Source of the DNA: GCA-003244245 sp052390495
GTDB taxonomy: Bacteria > Actinomycetota > Actinomycetes > Mycobacteriales > Pseudonocardiaceae
Length of the DNA stretch: 64,000 bases
Assembly: GCA_052390495.1 (NCBI GenBank)
Contig: JBQTGW010000020.1
Span: 34,939-98,938, forward strand
Direction of reading: 5' to 3'
This document shows positions 51,871 to 60,734 of the stretch, piece after piece (position 1 is the first letter of the stretch; each line of letters begins with the position of its first letter). The translations under genes were made by a program, and so were the position numbers. Under the pieces are notes generated by a model. The model did not search any database. It was not told where the DNA came from and saw only the letters and a list, made by a program, of their open reading frames with translations.

Positions 51871-52422
51871 ATGACCGACAGTGGTGAACAGGCCACACAG
51901 CACGTGACGCGAGTGCGGGAGATCCTGCCACGATCTGCGTCGATCATCGAGGCGTTCCGCGACACCACCGGCAGAGACCATCCCGGCCAGCTCGTCCTCG
52001 ACACGGCGAACGAGCTGGCGGCCCAACACGAGCAGCAGTGGCAGGCCGAGGATGTCAGCCGCGCTTCCGGTGCGTCCGCCGACGCCATCGCCGAAAGCAA
52101 GCGGCTCATCGACGACCTCAACGCCCGACGTGTCGCCCTGGTGGAACGGATCGACGAGTGGGTGTCGGCCCAGGTCCACAGCCGCGCGGACGCCTCCCTG
52201 CACACCGAGACCCTCGGCTCGGTCGTCGACCGCCTGGCGATCGCGTGGGTCCGTGCGAACAGCCTGATCAACACCAACGACGCCCGCGATCGAGCCCGCT
52301 TGGCTCTGCGGCAGCTCGCCGAGCTGGCCGACGCCTACGACGACCTGATCCGCGACGTCGCCACCGGCCACCGACGGCTCCCGGCGTGGCGGCCCCTGAA
52401 GACCTACCGGAGCGCATCGTGA
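51871..52422 (+). CDS. DUF4254 domain protein
   Basis: A 183-residue helical protein. GGGAGG lies 8 bp before ATG 51871. LVLDTANELAAQHEQQWQAEDVSRA, then AIAESKRLIDDLNARRVALVERIDEWV and LHTETLGSVVDRLAIAWVRANSL match the DUF4254 pattern, a family seen beside glycosyltransferase genes. The catalytic role is unknown. It is the first gene of the coupled operon and overlaps the next start by GTGA. Confidence 0.75.
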   Translation: MTDSGEQATQHVTRVREILPRSASIIEAFRDTTGRDHPGQLVLDTANELAAQHEQQWQAEDVSRASGASADAIAESKRLIDDLNARRVALVERIDEWVSAQVHSRADASLHTETLGSVVDRLAIAWVRANSLINTNDARDRARLALRQLAELADAYDDLIRDVATGHRRLPAWRPLKTYRSAS

Positions 52423-54305
52423 CCACAGAGGCACACCAACAGCTGTCGGTGTCGCTCAACGGCGTCGACAACGTCGGGAAGACCACGCAACTCGCCTGGC
52501 TTCACCGTGGGATGCCCGACGCCCACCTCGTAAGCACTGTGGATGCCTGGGACTCCCGATGGCGCGAGGTCGCTGCGGGCGACTTCGCCCACTGGTGGTT
52601 CGTCGGCTCCACCACGGCCGAGCACGTCGGACTGATGCTGGGCAGCCACGTCGCCCGCCGCGACGCGAGCGGACCGCTGGCCCTGGAAGACCGCGGCTTA
52701 CCCATGCTCCGAGCGACCTGCGCCGCCACCGCCGCGCTCAAGGACGGACTGTCCCCGACAAAGGCGCTCCGGCTGGTGGACCGCCTCGCGGCCGATCTCC
52801 CGGCCGCCGCGCCTCGGCGCGAAGTCCACGTGCTGTTACGCCGATCCGGTGACCCCGCGCGGGAAGCGGCCGAGGCGCTGCGGCGCGAGCCAAGACCGGC
52901 CAACGAACGGTACGCCGCCTATCAGCGCACGCTCGCGGACGTCCTGTCCGTCCAGGTTGAACGCGGGGACTACCACGCCGTGCTCGACCTCGGCGACGCC
53001 CCGATCCTGGATGTCCAGCGAACGCTCCGGAGCTGCCTGGCTGACGCGGGTGTCAACGTGGAACCGCTGCCGAACGACGCGTTGGAACGGCTGTGGGTGC
53101 TGGGCGGCATGTCCGAGAGCGGCAAGAGCACGGTCGGCGAACTGTTGCGCGACGAGCACGGCGTGACCAGGTTGAAGATCGGCTACCTGGTGGAAGTCGC
53201 CGCCATGCGGGCTGGAGTCGCGGACCCGTACGAACGCTGGTCGGAGCAGGAGCAGGCGGAGCGGCTTACCGAGGAAATCCTGCGGTTCGCCGAGACGACC
53301 AAAGCACGCACGATCAGTCTGGAAAGCGCGCACCGCTTCGAGGCAACCGCGCACCTGAAACGGGTCTGGGGTGACCGCTGCCAGGTCGTGTACGTCGATG
53401 CGGACACGACCGTCCGGTCAAGCCGCGCGGCGGAGAGCGAGTCCCGGTTGCGTGGCCGCGATGCGACCAAGCGCGAACGCGGAGCGGACCGGATCGCCGA
53501 GATCGCTGATCACCTCATCGACAACTCCGGGCCGCTGAGCGCACTCAAGCTCGCCGTCAGCCGAATCGCGTCGACCGTGGATCTGCCCAGGGTGACGCTC
53601 CCCGCAAGTGGGCCGGTGACCCAGAGCGGATGGTTGGGCCAGGCAGTCGACCACGTGTGCGACGAGCAGGTCGCGCTCGTGCTCGCAACGGGCAGCACGG
53701 GGACCACGAGCTGGCGGGACGGGTGGAGCGATCTTGACCTGCTCGTGGTTCGTGACACCGCGCCCGCCGCGTGGCTGCGGGACGTTGCGGGCGCCCTTCC
53801 CGCGCCCGATGGCATCAAGGTCGGCCTCAGCGTCTTCACCACCGCCGACATCGACGCGCTGCGGGTTCCGCCGCGCGTCGTGCAGTCGCTGCGCCGCGCC
53901 GCCCAAGGGGTCGGCGTGCTCTACCGGCGAGCGGACCATCTGCTGCCGGTGCCGGCCGCAGCACACGGCGATCGCACCAGCCGGGGTGAGTTGGGACTCG
54001 TGCTGATGACCACCCGCCGACTCCTCGCCGCCGATCAGCCGGATGTGCGCGCCGTGCACAAGCACCTGGTGCTGCTCGCCAAGATCCTGCTGCGCGCCGA
54101 CGGACACGACCTCCACGACGCCGACGACGTGCTCGCCGCGTTCCGCGAGCTACACCCCGCCGCCGAATGCGAACCGCCTGAGCTGTCCGACCTCATCCGC
54201 CGCCCCGGCGATCCGGTCCTGCGCGGACAACTCGTTGACGCGACGGACCGACTGTTGACCTACCTCGACCGACTTGACCACACCACCGTGAGGACCAGCG
54301 AATGA
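52419..54305 (+). CDS. three-domain fusion: dTMP-kinase-like, P-loop kinase, nucleotidyltransferase
   Basis: A 628-residue protein from GTG 52419. Domain 1 (about 1-215) is thymidylate-kinase-like: SLNGVDNVGKTTQLAWLHR, with Walker A near 15-22. Domain 2 (about 225-400) is a second P-loop kinase: VLGGMSESGKSTVGELL (229-238), then an RLRGRD-type lid. Domain 3 (about 415-600) is a Pol-beta-type nucleotidyltransferase: ATGSTGTTSWRDGWSDLDLLVV, with GS near 425 and metal Asp at 438 and 440. The combination suggests successive phosphorylation and nucleotide transfer on one substrate. I know of no named family with this order. Confidence 0.8.
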   Translation: MTTEAHQQLSVSLNGVDNVGKTTQLAWLHRGMPDAHLVSTVDAWDSRWREVAAGDFAHWWFVGSTTAEHVGLMLGSHVARRDASGPLALEDRGLPMLRATCAATAALKDGLSPTKALRLVDRLAADLPAAAPRREVHVLLRRSGDPAREAAEALRREPRPANERYAAYQRTLADVLSVQVERGDYHAVLDLGDAPILDVQRTLRSCLADAGVNVEPLPNDALERLWVLGGMSESGKSTVGELLRDEHGVTRLKIGYLVEVAAMRAGVADPYERWSEQEQAERLTEEILRFAETTKARTISLESAHRFEATAHLKRVWGDRCQVVYVDADTTVRSSRAAESESRLRGRDATKRERGADRIAEIADHLIDNSGPLSALKLAVSRIASTVDLPRVTLPASGPVTQSGWLGQAVDHVCDEQVALVLATGSTGTTSWRDGWSDLDLLVVRDTAPAAWLRDVAGALPAPDGIKVGLSVFTTADIDALRVPPRVVQSLRRAAQGVGVLYRRADHLLPVPAAAHGDRTSRGELGLVLMTTRRLLAADQPDVRAVHKHLVLLAKILLRADGHDLHDADDVLAAFRELHPAAECEPPELSDLIRRPGDPVLRGQLVDATDRLLTYLDRLDHTTVRTSE

Positions 54306-54859
54306 CCACCGTTCCCGAAGACCTCGCCTACCAGGCCCGGCGCGTCCGCCGTCTCGGCGTGCCCCCGCAGACTCGGGATGTCCGGATCGTTCACGAGCTG
54401 GACGGCATCCTCGACCAGGTACACCCCGCGACGTTGCTGCGGATCGGTGGCGCGCTGTGGGACGCATGGTCGCGCCACCCGGAGTTCACGGCCCCGGACC
54501 TCCTGCTCGGACTGGACGCGGGCGGCATCCTGCCCACCGTCGCCGTCGCACTGGCCAGCGACCTTCCGTACCGCCTGGCCTGGAAGCTCGACCTCGACCT
54601 GCCCGACAAGCGGCACTTCACCGAACCCCATGCCCGCCGTACCGAGGTCTTCACCTACGGCGACCTCGCGGGAACCCGCGTGCTCATCGTCGATGACGAG
54701 ATCACCACCGGGAACACGCTGGCCAACCTGATCACGGTGCTCCGCGAGTCGGCCGTGGAGGTGACCGGCATCGCGTGCTTGATCGAGGACACCACCGGCA
54801 ACGCGCGTCCGCTGTTGGAATCGCTGGGAGTACCGCTGTGCACCCTCACGCGACTGTGA
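54302..54859 (+). CDS. phosphoribosyltransferase
   Basis: A 185-residue type I PRTase. The PRPP-binding motif is VLIVDDEITTGNTLANLI, and LLGLDAGGILPTVAVALASDL is the preceding loop. The order resembles orotate/adenine PRTases, which join PRPP to a base. No flavin or UMP-synthesis context is nearby, so the base is unknown. It overlaps both neighbours by 4 bp. Confidence 0.85.
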   Translation: MTTVPEDLAYQARRVRRLGVPPQTRDVRIVHELDGILDQVHPATLLRIGGALWDAWSRHPEFTAPDLLLGLDAGGILPTVAVALASDLPYRLAWKLDLDLPDKRHFTEPHARRTEVFTYGDLAGTRVLIVDDEITTGNTLANLITVLRESAVEVTGIACLIEDTTGNARPLLESLGVPLCTLTRL

Positions 54860-55923
54860 GCCCGTGGACGATCGAGCCGGTGACGCTGCAACGCGGCGGG
54901 CCAGTCATCGTCCCCCGCCACCACGCGCCCCTGGCCCGCGCGCTGCCTTTCCGGCGCGCGGCCGGGGAACTCCCCTCCTACACCAGCGGCGCGGACGTGA
55001 TCGGCGAACGCGGCTGGTCAGTGGTCCTCGGTGACCGTGGCCTCGGTGATGTCCTGCTCGCGCTCGGACTCGTTCAGGCTCTCGCCGACGGGACGGGTCG
55101 TGACGCCGAACTCCGCTACGAGGGGCCTCGTCCACGCCTGATGCAACGATGCCGGCTGCCGTTGAGCACAAGCCTCACCGAAGGCCCGCACACCGTCTAC
55201 ACCAGGCACGGCAAGGGATTCACCTTCCACGCGATCCCCGAACGACCCCAGGCGTGGCTGGACATCCTGGACGACGAACTCGTGGAGGTCCACGCCGCTC
55301 TGCCGATGCGGTACTACCTCGCCGCGGAACAAGCCCTCGGCGTCCGGCTCCCCGCCGACCGCGCTCCGCTTCCGACCTTCAGATCGAGCGAGCAGGCACG
55401 ACCGTTCCACGTCGTGTTCGTCTCGGCGACCAGTTGGCCAAGCCGCAAGGACTACAGTGCAAGCGGTTTCGCCCGCATCGCGGCTGTCCTCGCCCAGCGG
55501 TTCCCCGCGCCGTGGACGTTCACCTTGATCACCAGTAGCGATGCCGACCCTGTGACGTTCGACGGCATCGAGGTTCTGGGCGGGCTGGAGGCGGTGGACT
55601 GCCTGGACGTGTTCGCGTCAGCCGAGGTCGTGATCGGCAACGACACGGGCCTGACCCATCTGGCCGCGCTCACCGAACGCCCGGACGGAACCGGACCACA
55701 TGTGATCGGGCTCTACGGTCGCCACGCCCACACCAAGTGGACCACCGGAACCGCACGTCACCACGCCGTCGCCACCGCGTTCTCCCAGATGCTGGCCCTC
55801 GCCGACCGCTGCCCGGTGCGCGACCACCTGGACGACGCGCTGTGGTCGCAATCGGCGAGCCTTGCCGACCTTCCGGCGGAGATCATCGCCGAGTTCGCGA
55901 GCGACCTCGCCGGTTGGTGGTGA
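54856..55923 (+). CDS. GT9 (heptosyltransferase)-like glycosyltransferase
   Basis: A 355-residue protein from GTG 54856. SVVLGDRGLGDVLLALGLVQALAD is the GDxLL acceptor motif of GT9 enzymes, and AEVVIGNDTGLTHLAAL is the donor-site motif (family usual DSGPMHLA). FHVVFVSATSWPSRKDY begins the second Rossmann domain. Gram-positive bacteria lack heptose LPS, so a sugar transfer to a soluble or nucleotide-linked acceptor is inferred. Confidence 0.75.
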   Translation: MSPWTIEPVTLQRGGPVIVPRHHAPLARALPFRRAAGELPSYTSGADVIGERGWSVVLGDRGLGDVLLALGLVQALADGTGRDAELRYEGPRPRLMQRCRLPLSTSLTEGPHTVYTRHGKGFTFHAIPERPQAWLDILDDELVEVHAALPMRYYLAAEQALGVRLPADRAPLPTFRSSEQARPFHVVFVSATSWPSRKDYSASGFARIAAVLAQRFPAPWTFTLITSSDADPVTFDGIEVLGGLEAVDCLDVFASAEVVIGNDTGLTHLAALTERPDGTGPHVIGLYGRHAHTKWTTGTARHHAVATAFSQMLALADRCPVRDHLDDALWSQSASLADLPAEIIAEFASDLAGWW

Positions 55924-55929
55924 CTGCTC

Positions 55930-57066
55930 ATGCTGAGGATCACCAACCACCGACGCTTCACGGCCAACCACACCTGGCACGTCGACTGGGCCGGACTCGC
56001 GCTGTTCGTCAAGGCCAACCCGAACCACGACGAAGCCGGCGCCGAATGCGCAGGACACGCGCGCATCCGCGAGTTCTACCCGATACCGGGGCTGCGTGGC
56101 GCGCGACGAGTCGCCCGCTGGACCGTGCTCGCCTACGACCGGTGGCCGCACCTCGGCCACGATCACGGCCTGCTGCTCGACGAGATCGCCCGCGCCGACC
56201 TCACGGGCGACATGGTGCGCCTCGACACCTGCCTGGCCGCCGTGTTCCGCCACTACCAGCACGTCATCGGCAACACCCTTCGCCCCACGACCAACGGGGA
56301 GACAATCAGCAAGCTCTACGGCGACCGCGCCGCTCCCGATGGCCGCCTCGACCAGTACTACAGACCTAACGCACCGTGGCCGATCACCAATGGAACGCGG
56401 AGAGTCCGCCCACAGGATCTGGCAGACGTGCGACTGGTCGTCAACGGCCGCGAGCACGCCGTTGACTTCGCCGAACTGATGACCAGGCTGCGGGTTCACT
56501 TCGCCCGCCACAGCCCGGTCTGTGCCGCCATCACCCAGGGCGATCCCACTGACATCAACATTGGGTGGTCGCCCGCAGGTGGACCGGTGTGGTTCGACTA
56601 CGACACCGGGGGACTCAACGCGCTACCCGGCGAGTTCGCGTGTTTCCTGCTCTACCAACGCCTCCACGGCGCATGGCTCACCCCGCACTACAACCCGGCC
56701 GCGTTCGACGATCACCCCTCAGCGCTCGCCCCGTCGAGCCTCGCCGAGCCCGTCGTCCAGGTTGAACACACCCAATCATCACTGGTGATCGACTATCGAC
56801 ACGCGCCCAGCCGAGCCCGCCGACATGTCCTTCGCCGCTACCTCGACGAGATCATCCGGCCCATCGCCCGCCATCTCGACATCGACGACCTGATGGCGTG
56901 GATGCGCCCGTACCTGGTGATGCGGCTGCTCGCCGTCTACCACCTCGCTGACCTCGAACCCCGTGACACTGCGCTGTCGCTGGCCCTACTCGCCCAAGCA
57001 CTGGACCCCGACACCACGCTGCCGGGCTTCCTCGCTCTCACACCATCAGATGCGGAGGTCAACTGA
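55930..57066 (+). CDS. APH-like kinase
   Basis: A 378-residue protein. The catalytic loop reads VCAAITQGDPTDINIGWSP (QGDxxxxN replaces HGDxHxxN), and the metal motif is GPVWFDYDTGGLNAL. The N-terminal lobe holds LALFVKANPNHDEAG, with a plausible ATP-binding Lys. The family phosphorylates small molecules. ATG 55930 is 6 bp after the previous stop. An Arg/His-rich C-terminal helix bundle (ARRHVLRRYLDEIIRPIARHL) is additional to the usual APH. Confidence 0.75.
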   Translation: MLRITNHRRFTANHTWHVDWAGLALFVKANPNHDEAGAECAGHARIREFYPIPGLRGARRVARWTVLAYDRWPHLGHDHGLLLDEIARADLTGDMVRLDTCLAAVFRHYQHVIGNTLRPTTNGETISKLYGDRAAPDGRLDQYYRPNAPWPITNGTRRVRPQDLADVRLVVNGREHAVDFAELMTRLRVHFARHSPVCAAITQGDPTDINIGWSPAGGPVWFDYDTGGLNALPGEFACFLLYQRLHGAWLTPHYNPAAFDDHPSALAPSSLAEPVVQVEHTQSSLVIDYRHAPSRARRHVLRRYLDEIIRPIARHLDIDDLMAWMRPYLVMRLLAVYHLADLEPRDTALSLALLAQALDPDTTLPGFLALTPSDAEVN

Positions 57067-57068
57067 TC

Positions 57069-57815
57069 GTGGCCCGTCCCGTTGCCATCGTCACCGGAGC
57101 CGGTTCCGGCATCGGCGCGGCCATCGCCGCGCGCCTCGCCGACCGCTACGACCTCCTCCTCACCCACCTCCACGACGACCCGGATCTGCACAACGTGCTC
57201 GCCACCGTCGAACAACGCGGCGCTGCCACAGTCGGGATCACGGGCGATCTCACCGACCCGATGACGATCGACACGCTCGCACACGAAATCGAGCACGCCG
57301 CCGACCGGCTGGAAGTCCTCGTGTCCAACGCCGGCACCTATCCGCGCATCCCCTGGACCAGCCTCGACCTGGACACCTTCCGCGAGCAGATCGAGGTCAA
57401 TCTGGTCACGCACGCGGCGTGTGCCCAGCTCGTCACCCCGTCCCTCACGACGCGCGGCCACGGCCGCATCATCACCGTGTCCTCGGTGCTCACCCAACTC
57501 GGCCGCGTCGACCTCGCCGCCTACATCGCGGCCAAGAGTGGCCTGGAAGGACTCGTGCGCGCCCTGGCCCGAGAACTTGGACCACACGGCGTCACCGTCA
57601 ACTGCGTCCGCGCGGGCTCCATCGAAGTACCCGCCGAACACGCCGTCGTCCCCGACCACGATGCGATGATCACCCGGCAGCTCGACCGCCAGTGCGTCAA
57701 ACGCCGTGGACACCCCGACGACATCGCCGCCGCCGTGGACTTCCTCGCCTCCCCCGACGCGGGGTTCATCACCGGCCAGTGCCTCACCATCGACGGGGGT
57801 TGGTGCATGACATGA
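57069..57815 (+). CDS. short-chain dehydrogenase/reductase
   Basis: A 248-residue classical SDR. The cofactor motif is VAIVTGAGSGIGAAIAARL, with VLVSNAGTYPRI, the catalytic Ser in VSSVLTQ, and Tyr/Lys in AYIAAKSGLEGL. GGWCMT ends the protein. It probably oxidises or reduces a hydroxyl or keto group of the pathway intermediate. It starts from GTG, 2 bp after the previous stop, and overlaps the next gene (ATGA). Confidence 0.92.
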   Translation: MARPVAIVTGAGSGIGAAIAARLADRYDLLLTHLHDDPDLHNVLATVEQRGAATVGITGDLTDPMTIDTLAHEIEHAADRLEVLVSNAGTYPRIPWTSLDLDTFREQIEVNLVTHAACAQLVTPSLTTRGHGRIITVSSVLTQLGRVDLAAYIAAKSGLEGLVRALARELGPHGVTVNCVRAGSIEVPAEHAVVPDHDAMITRQLDRQCVKRRGHPDDIAAAVDFLASPDAGFITGQCLTIDGGWCMT

Positions 57816-58408
57816 CCCCCGCCGCGCTTTGGATGCGCCACGGCACCTGCGACGACGGGCTCTGCCGCCCCGGCGCCCACGCCCGTCCCGGCAGCCCACT
57901 GACCATCGCGGGCACCGTCGAAGCCGAACTGACCGCCCGCGAGCTGCGCGACCACCGCTGGCACCCGGCACTCATCGCATCCAGCCCACTGCGCCGCGCT
58001 CGCCAGACCGCCGCCATCGTCGCACGCACGTCGGACAGCCGACTTGCCGAACCGATCAGCGCGTTCGCCGAATGGCGTGCCCCGCACTGCGTGCTGGGCC
58101 TCGCCGCGAACCAGTACCCACCCGACTACATCACCTGGCGGCAACAGCGCGCCGACAACCCGGACAGCGCCCTGCCCGGAGGCGAAAGCCTCCGTGCGTT
58201 CGCCGAACGCGCACTCGAAGCCGCGACCATCGCCGGCGACCTCGCCACCGAGCACGGCCCCGTGCTGATCGTGTCGCACCGGCTGCTCATCGGCGCCATC
58301 GCCGCCCTGCACCACGGCTACCGCCACCCCGCCGACATCTTCGGCTACGCCAGCGACTTCCGCCTTGCCCCCGCCCAGCTGTGGGCACCACCGAGGGAGA
58401 CCACGTGA
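57812..58408 (+). CDS. histidine phosphatase (phosphoglycerate mutase-like)
   Basis: A 198-residue protein. The catalytic phosphohistidine motif is LWMRHGTCDDG near residue 9. IASSPLRRARQTAAIVA, EPISAFAEWRAP and VLIVSHRLLIGAIAAL supply the second Arg, the acid and the second His. It dephosphorylates a small molecule, probably a product phosphorylated earlier in the pathway. It overlaps both neighbours by 4 bp. Confidence 0.88.
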   Translation: MTPAALWMRHGTCDDGLCRPGAHARPGSPLTIAGTVEAELTARELRDHRWHPALIASSPLRRARQTAAIVARTSDSRLAEPISAFAEWRAPHCVLGLAANQYPPDYITWRQQRADNPDSALPGGESLRAFAERALEAATIAGDLATEHGPVLIVSHRLLIGAIAALHHGYRHPADIFGYASDFRLAPAQLWAPPRETT

Positions 58409-59172
58409 TCAACAATCAAGCCGACGACCGGCTTCTGCCGCACGAATCGGACCACGAGCGAACCGTCCGCCACCGGCTCGCCGACCTGCTGGCCGACGCC
58501 CCCATCCCACCCGTGGAACTGGTCGACAACCTGGCCCTCTACCTGCGCAGGCAGCCGCTGACCGACCTGCTCTCCCTGGACGCGCTCTACCGGATGATCC
58601 TCAACGTGCCGGGCGTGATCATGGAGTTCGGCGTGCACCGCGGACGTCACCTCGCCGCCCTCACCGCGTTGCGCGGCGTGTACGAGCCGTACAACCCGCA
58701 CCGCCGGATCATCGGCTTCGACACCTTCACCGGCTTCCCCGACGTGACCGACATCGACACGACCAGCCCCAGCGCCATCGCCGGCCGGTTCGCGCTCACC
58801 GACGGCTACCCACACCACCTGCGCGACGTGCTCGACGCCCATGAGCAGGGCGAACACCTCGGCCACATCAGGCGCACCCTGATCGTCCAAGGCGACGTGC
58901 GCGAAACCCTCCCGCGCTACCTGACGGGCAACCCGCACACAGTCATCGCCCTGGCCTACTTCGACCTCGACCTCTACGAACCCACCCGCGACGCCATCGA
59001 CGCCGTCCGGCCATACCTCACCAAGGGCAGCGTGCTCGCCTTCGACGAACTCGCCCACGCCAAGTGGCCGGGTGAAACCGCAGCCCTGCGCGACACCCTC
59101 GGCACCGACCACGGCACGCTGCGTACGCTGCCCGGTCGCGCCACCCCGACGTACCTGCGGTGGGGCATGTAG
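58405..59172 (+). CDS. TylF-like SAM-dependent O-methyltransferase
   Basis: A 255-residue protein from GTG 58405. SAM motif I is VIMEFGVHRGRHLAALTAL. IIGFDTFTGFPDV and the metal-binding ALAYFDLDLYEPTRDAIDAV are characteristic of the TylF/MycF macrocin methyltransferase group, which methylates sugar hydroxyls. SVLAFDELAHAKWPGE contains the catalytic Asp/His region. It is the last gene of the operon. Confidence 0.85.
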   Translation: MINNQADDRLLPHESDHERTVRHRLADLLADAPIPPVELVDNLALYLRRQPLTDLLSLDALYRMILNVPGVIMEFGVHRGRHLAALTALRGVYEPYNPHRRIIGFDTFTGFPDVTDIDTTSPSAIAGRFALTDGYPHHLRDVLDAHEQGEHLGHIRRTLIVQGDVRETLPRYLTGNPHTVIALAYFDLDLYEPTRDAIDAVRPYLTKGSVLAFDELAHAKWPGETAALRDTLGTDHGTLRTLPGRATPTYLRWGM

Positions 59173-59179
59173 TCGCAGC

Positions 59180-59656
59180 TCAGGCGGCTGCGCCCGCCTC
59201 GACCAGCAGAGCCTCCCGGTTGGCCAGGATGAACTCCTTCAACGCGGCTGGCTTCAAGTCGATCGACGCGAGATCGTCTCCCCGAAGGTCAACCCGATCC
59301 AGGTCATACCCGCCGCGCGACGGATCGCTGAACTCAGGGCCACTCCGGGCCGACTCGTCCAGGCCGGCCAGCCGCGCCACAAAGAAGTGCTGAACAGCGA
59401 CCCCACCGTCCGACGGCGAGCTGAACAGGAACACCTGTGACGCATCCGTGGCCTTGGCGCCCAGTTCCTCCGCCAGCTCCCGGTACAGAGCCGCCTCCAC
59501 CGAGGCGTCGGTGTCCTCGACACCGCCGCCGGGCGCAGTCCAGTACGGCGCCTGCCCCGGCTTGGTCCGCTTAATCAACACCAACCGGCCGAGATCGTCG
59601 ATCAGAATCGCCCGCGCTGCACGCCGTCCCACTGCCACCGTCAACTGATCCGTCAC
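59180..59656 (-). CDS. Nudix hydrolase
   Basis: A 158-residue protein with a full Nudix box, GGGVEDTDASVEAALYRELAEELGA, split here as GGGVEDTDASVEAALYREL and AEELGA. It hydrolyses a nucleoside diphosphate linked to another group. It converges on the methyltransferase gene with 7 bp between stops, so it may process the operon's product or be a detoxifier. The GTG 59656 has a TAAACT box 6 bp upstream, consistent with leaderless transcription. Confidence 0.88.
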   Translation of the reverse strand: MTDQLTVAVGRRAARAILIDDLGRLVLIKRTKPGQAPYWTAPGGGVEDTDASVEAALYRELAEELGAKATDASQVFLFSSPSDGGVAVQHFFVARLAGLDESARSGPEFSDPSRGGYDLDRVDLRGDDLASIDLKPAALKEFILANREALLVEAGAAA

Positions 59657-59662
59657 GTCACA

Positions 59663-59668
59663 AGTTTA
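59663..59668 (-). promoter_or_regulatory. -10 box of a likely leaderless promoter for the Nudix gene
   Basis: TAAACT on the minus strand lies 6 bp before the GTG at 59656. No Shine-Dalgarno is present. Confidence 0.45.
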
Positions 59669-59755
59669 CGGCCCGCCGCTTCGACCCAATCACGGCACTC
59701 GCTTGATCGACGACCGTCCGTCACAGCCGAAAAAGCGGCGCTTTACGCTGGCCCG

Positions 59756-60031
59756 GTGACCTCACGTGTCGAACTCGATCTACCTCCGGCAGGTGACTCC
59801 CTGCCGTTGAGCGACCTGGAACGCTTCGTTGAGCACGCAGTCGCCGCCGACCAAGATCCTGACATCACCATCGCGCTGCGGGTCGAGTTCGACAGCACGA
59901 TCACCGGCCGCGCGGACTTGGACGACCTGCTCCGCCTGCTCACCGAGATCGAACGCAACGACGGCGACACCCCCGCCCAACACCGCGCCATCCGCGAGCT
60001 GCGCCAGCGCCTAACCGGCTACACCGAGTAG
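59756..60031 (+). CDS. small acidic hypothetical protein
   Basis: A 91-residue protein from GTG 59756, MTSRVELDLPPAGDSLPLSD. It is acidic and predicted helical, with DLDDLLRLLTEIERNDGD near the end. No family is recognised. It lies in the unknown-rich right part of the element. Confidence 0.55.
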   Translation: MTSRVELDLPPAGDSLPLSDLERFVEHAVAADQDPDITIALRVEFDSTITGRADLDDLLRLLTEIERNDGDTPAQHRAIRELRQRLTGYTE

Positions 60032-60131
60032 TCGCAGCGACCTGACCTGCGCCTGTCGAAAAGAGATCAGCGTGAGGTCCGCAGCCCCGATGGCCGTCGG
60101 TTGAAGGTGATCGTCGTGCCCGACGCCCTAG

Positions 60132-60704
60132 CTACCTGCTGCGGTAAGGCTTGTAGGGCAGTGCGCGCGGTTCCCGCGGTGGAGCGACGAGGTTGTCGCC
60201 CGGCCAGAACGGGCCTTCCGCGGCGAACCGCCGCACGTGACTGGTCAGCTCGTCCAGGTGCTGTTGCCGCTCGACCGGCCCGGCCTGGGAGCGGGAGCCG
60301 TCCGGGTGATACAGCTCGTGCACCGTCGTCGGGCCACCACCGACCAGGATGGCCGTGAGCTGCGGCAGACCCATCGGCATCGCGTCGCAGCCCTGGTGGC
60401 GGGCGATGTGCACCACCGCGTCGACGACCCGTTCCCAGTCGGCGACCAGCGGCCACAACTGTCCGCCGTCCAGCTCGAAGGTCAGCGTGGACAGCGGCAC
60501 CACCCCGCCCGGCGTGCGACCGGGAAACTCGGTCAGACACCGGTACATCCGGCCGCCATCCGGCTGCGGCACCGCCGGGTGCAGCAAGGTCAGGGCGTGC
60601 ACGATCGTCGCGTTGATCGGCACCGGATGCTGCGGGGACTGATAGGGCTCGTGCAGGGCAAGCAGGTACACGTCCTGGACCGTCACGGGTTCTCTTTCCG
60701 TCAA
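60132..60704 (-). CDS. hypothetical protein
   Basis: A 190-residue protein, MTEREPVTVQDVYLLALHEP. It has no signal peptide or membrane segment. HHP-type pairs (LHPAVPQPDGGRMY, HELYHPDGSRSQ) and a basic Pro/Arg-rich tail (ALPYKPYRSR) are present. High third-position G+C supports coding. It is co-directional with the next gene upstream, at 60735-61241. The function is not recognised. Confidence 0.6.
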   Translation of the reverse strand: MTEREPVTVQDVYLLALHEPYQSPQHPVPINATIVHALTLLHPAVPQPDGGRMYRCLTEFPGRTPGGVVPLSTLTFELDGGQLWPLVADWERVVDAVVHIARHQGCDAMPMGLPQLTAILVGGGPTTVHELYHPDGSRSQAGPVERQQHLDELTSHVRRFAAEGPFWPGDNLVAPPREPRALPYKPYRSR

Positions 60705-60734
60705 GGGGCCGTCATCCCGACTGAGGTAGGGCGG

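Noticed and set aside
55930..57066. Aminoglycoside resistance gene
   Set aside because: The catalytic loop (QGDPTDIN) departs from known resistance enzymes, and the gene is embedded in a biosynthetic operon, so a resistance role is not supported.
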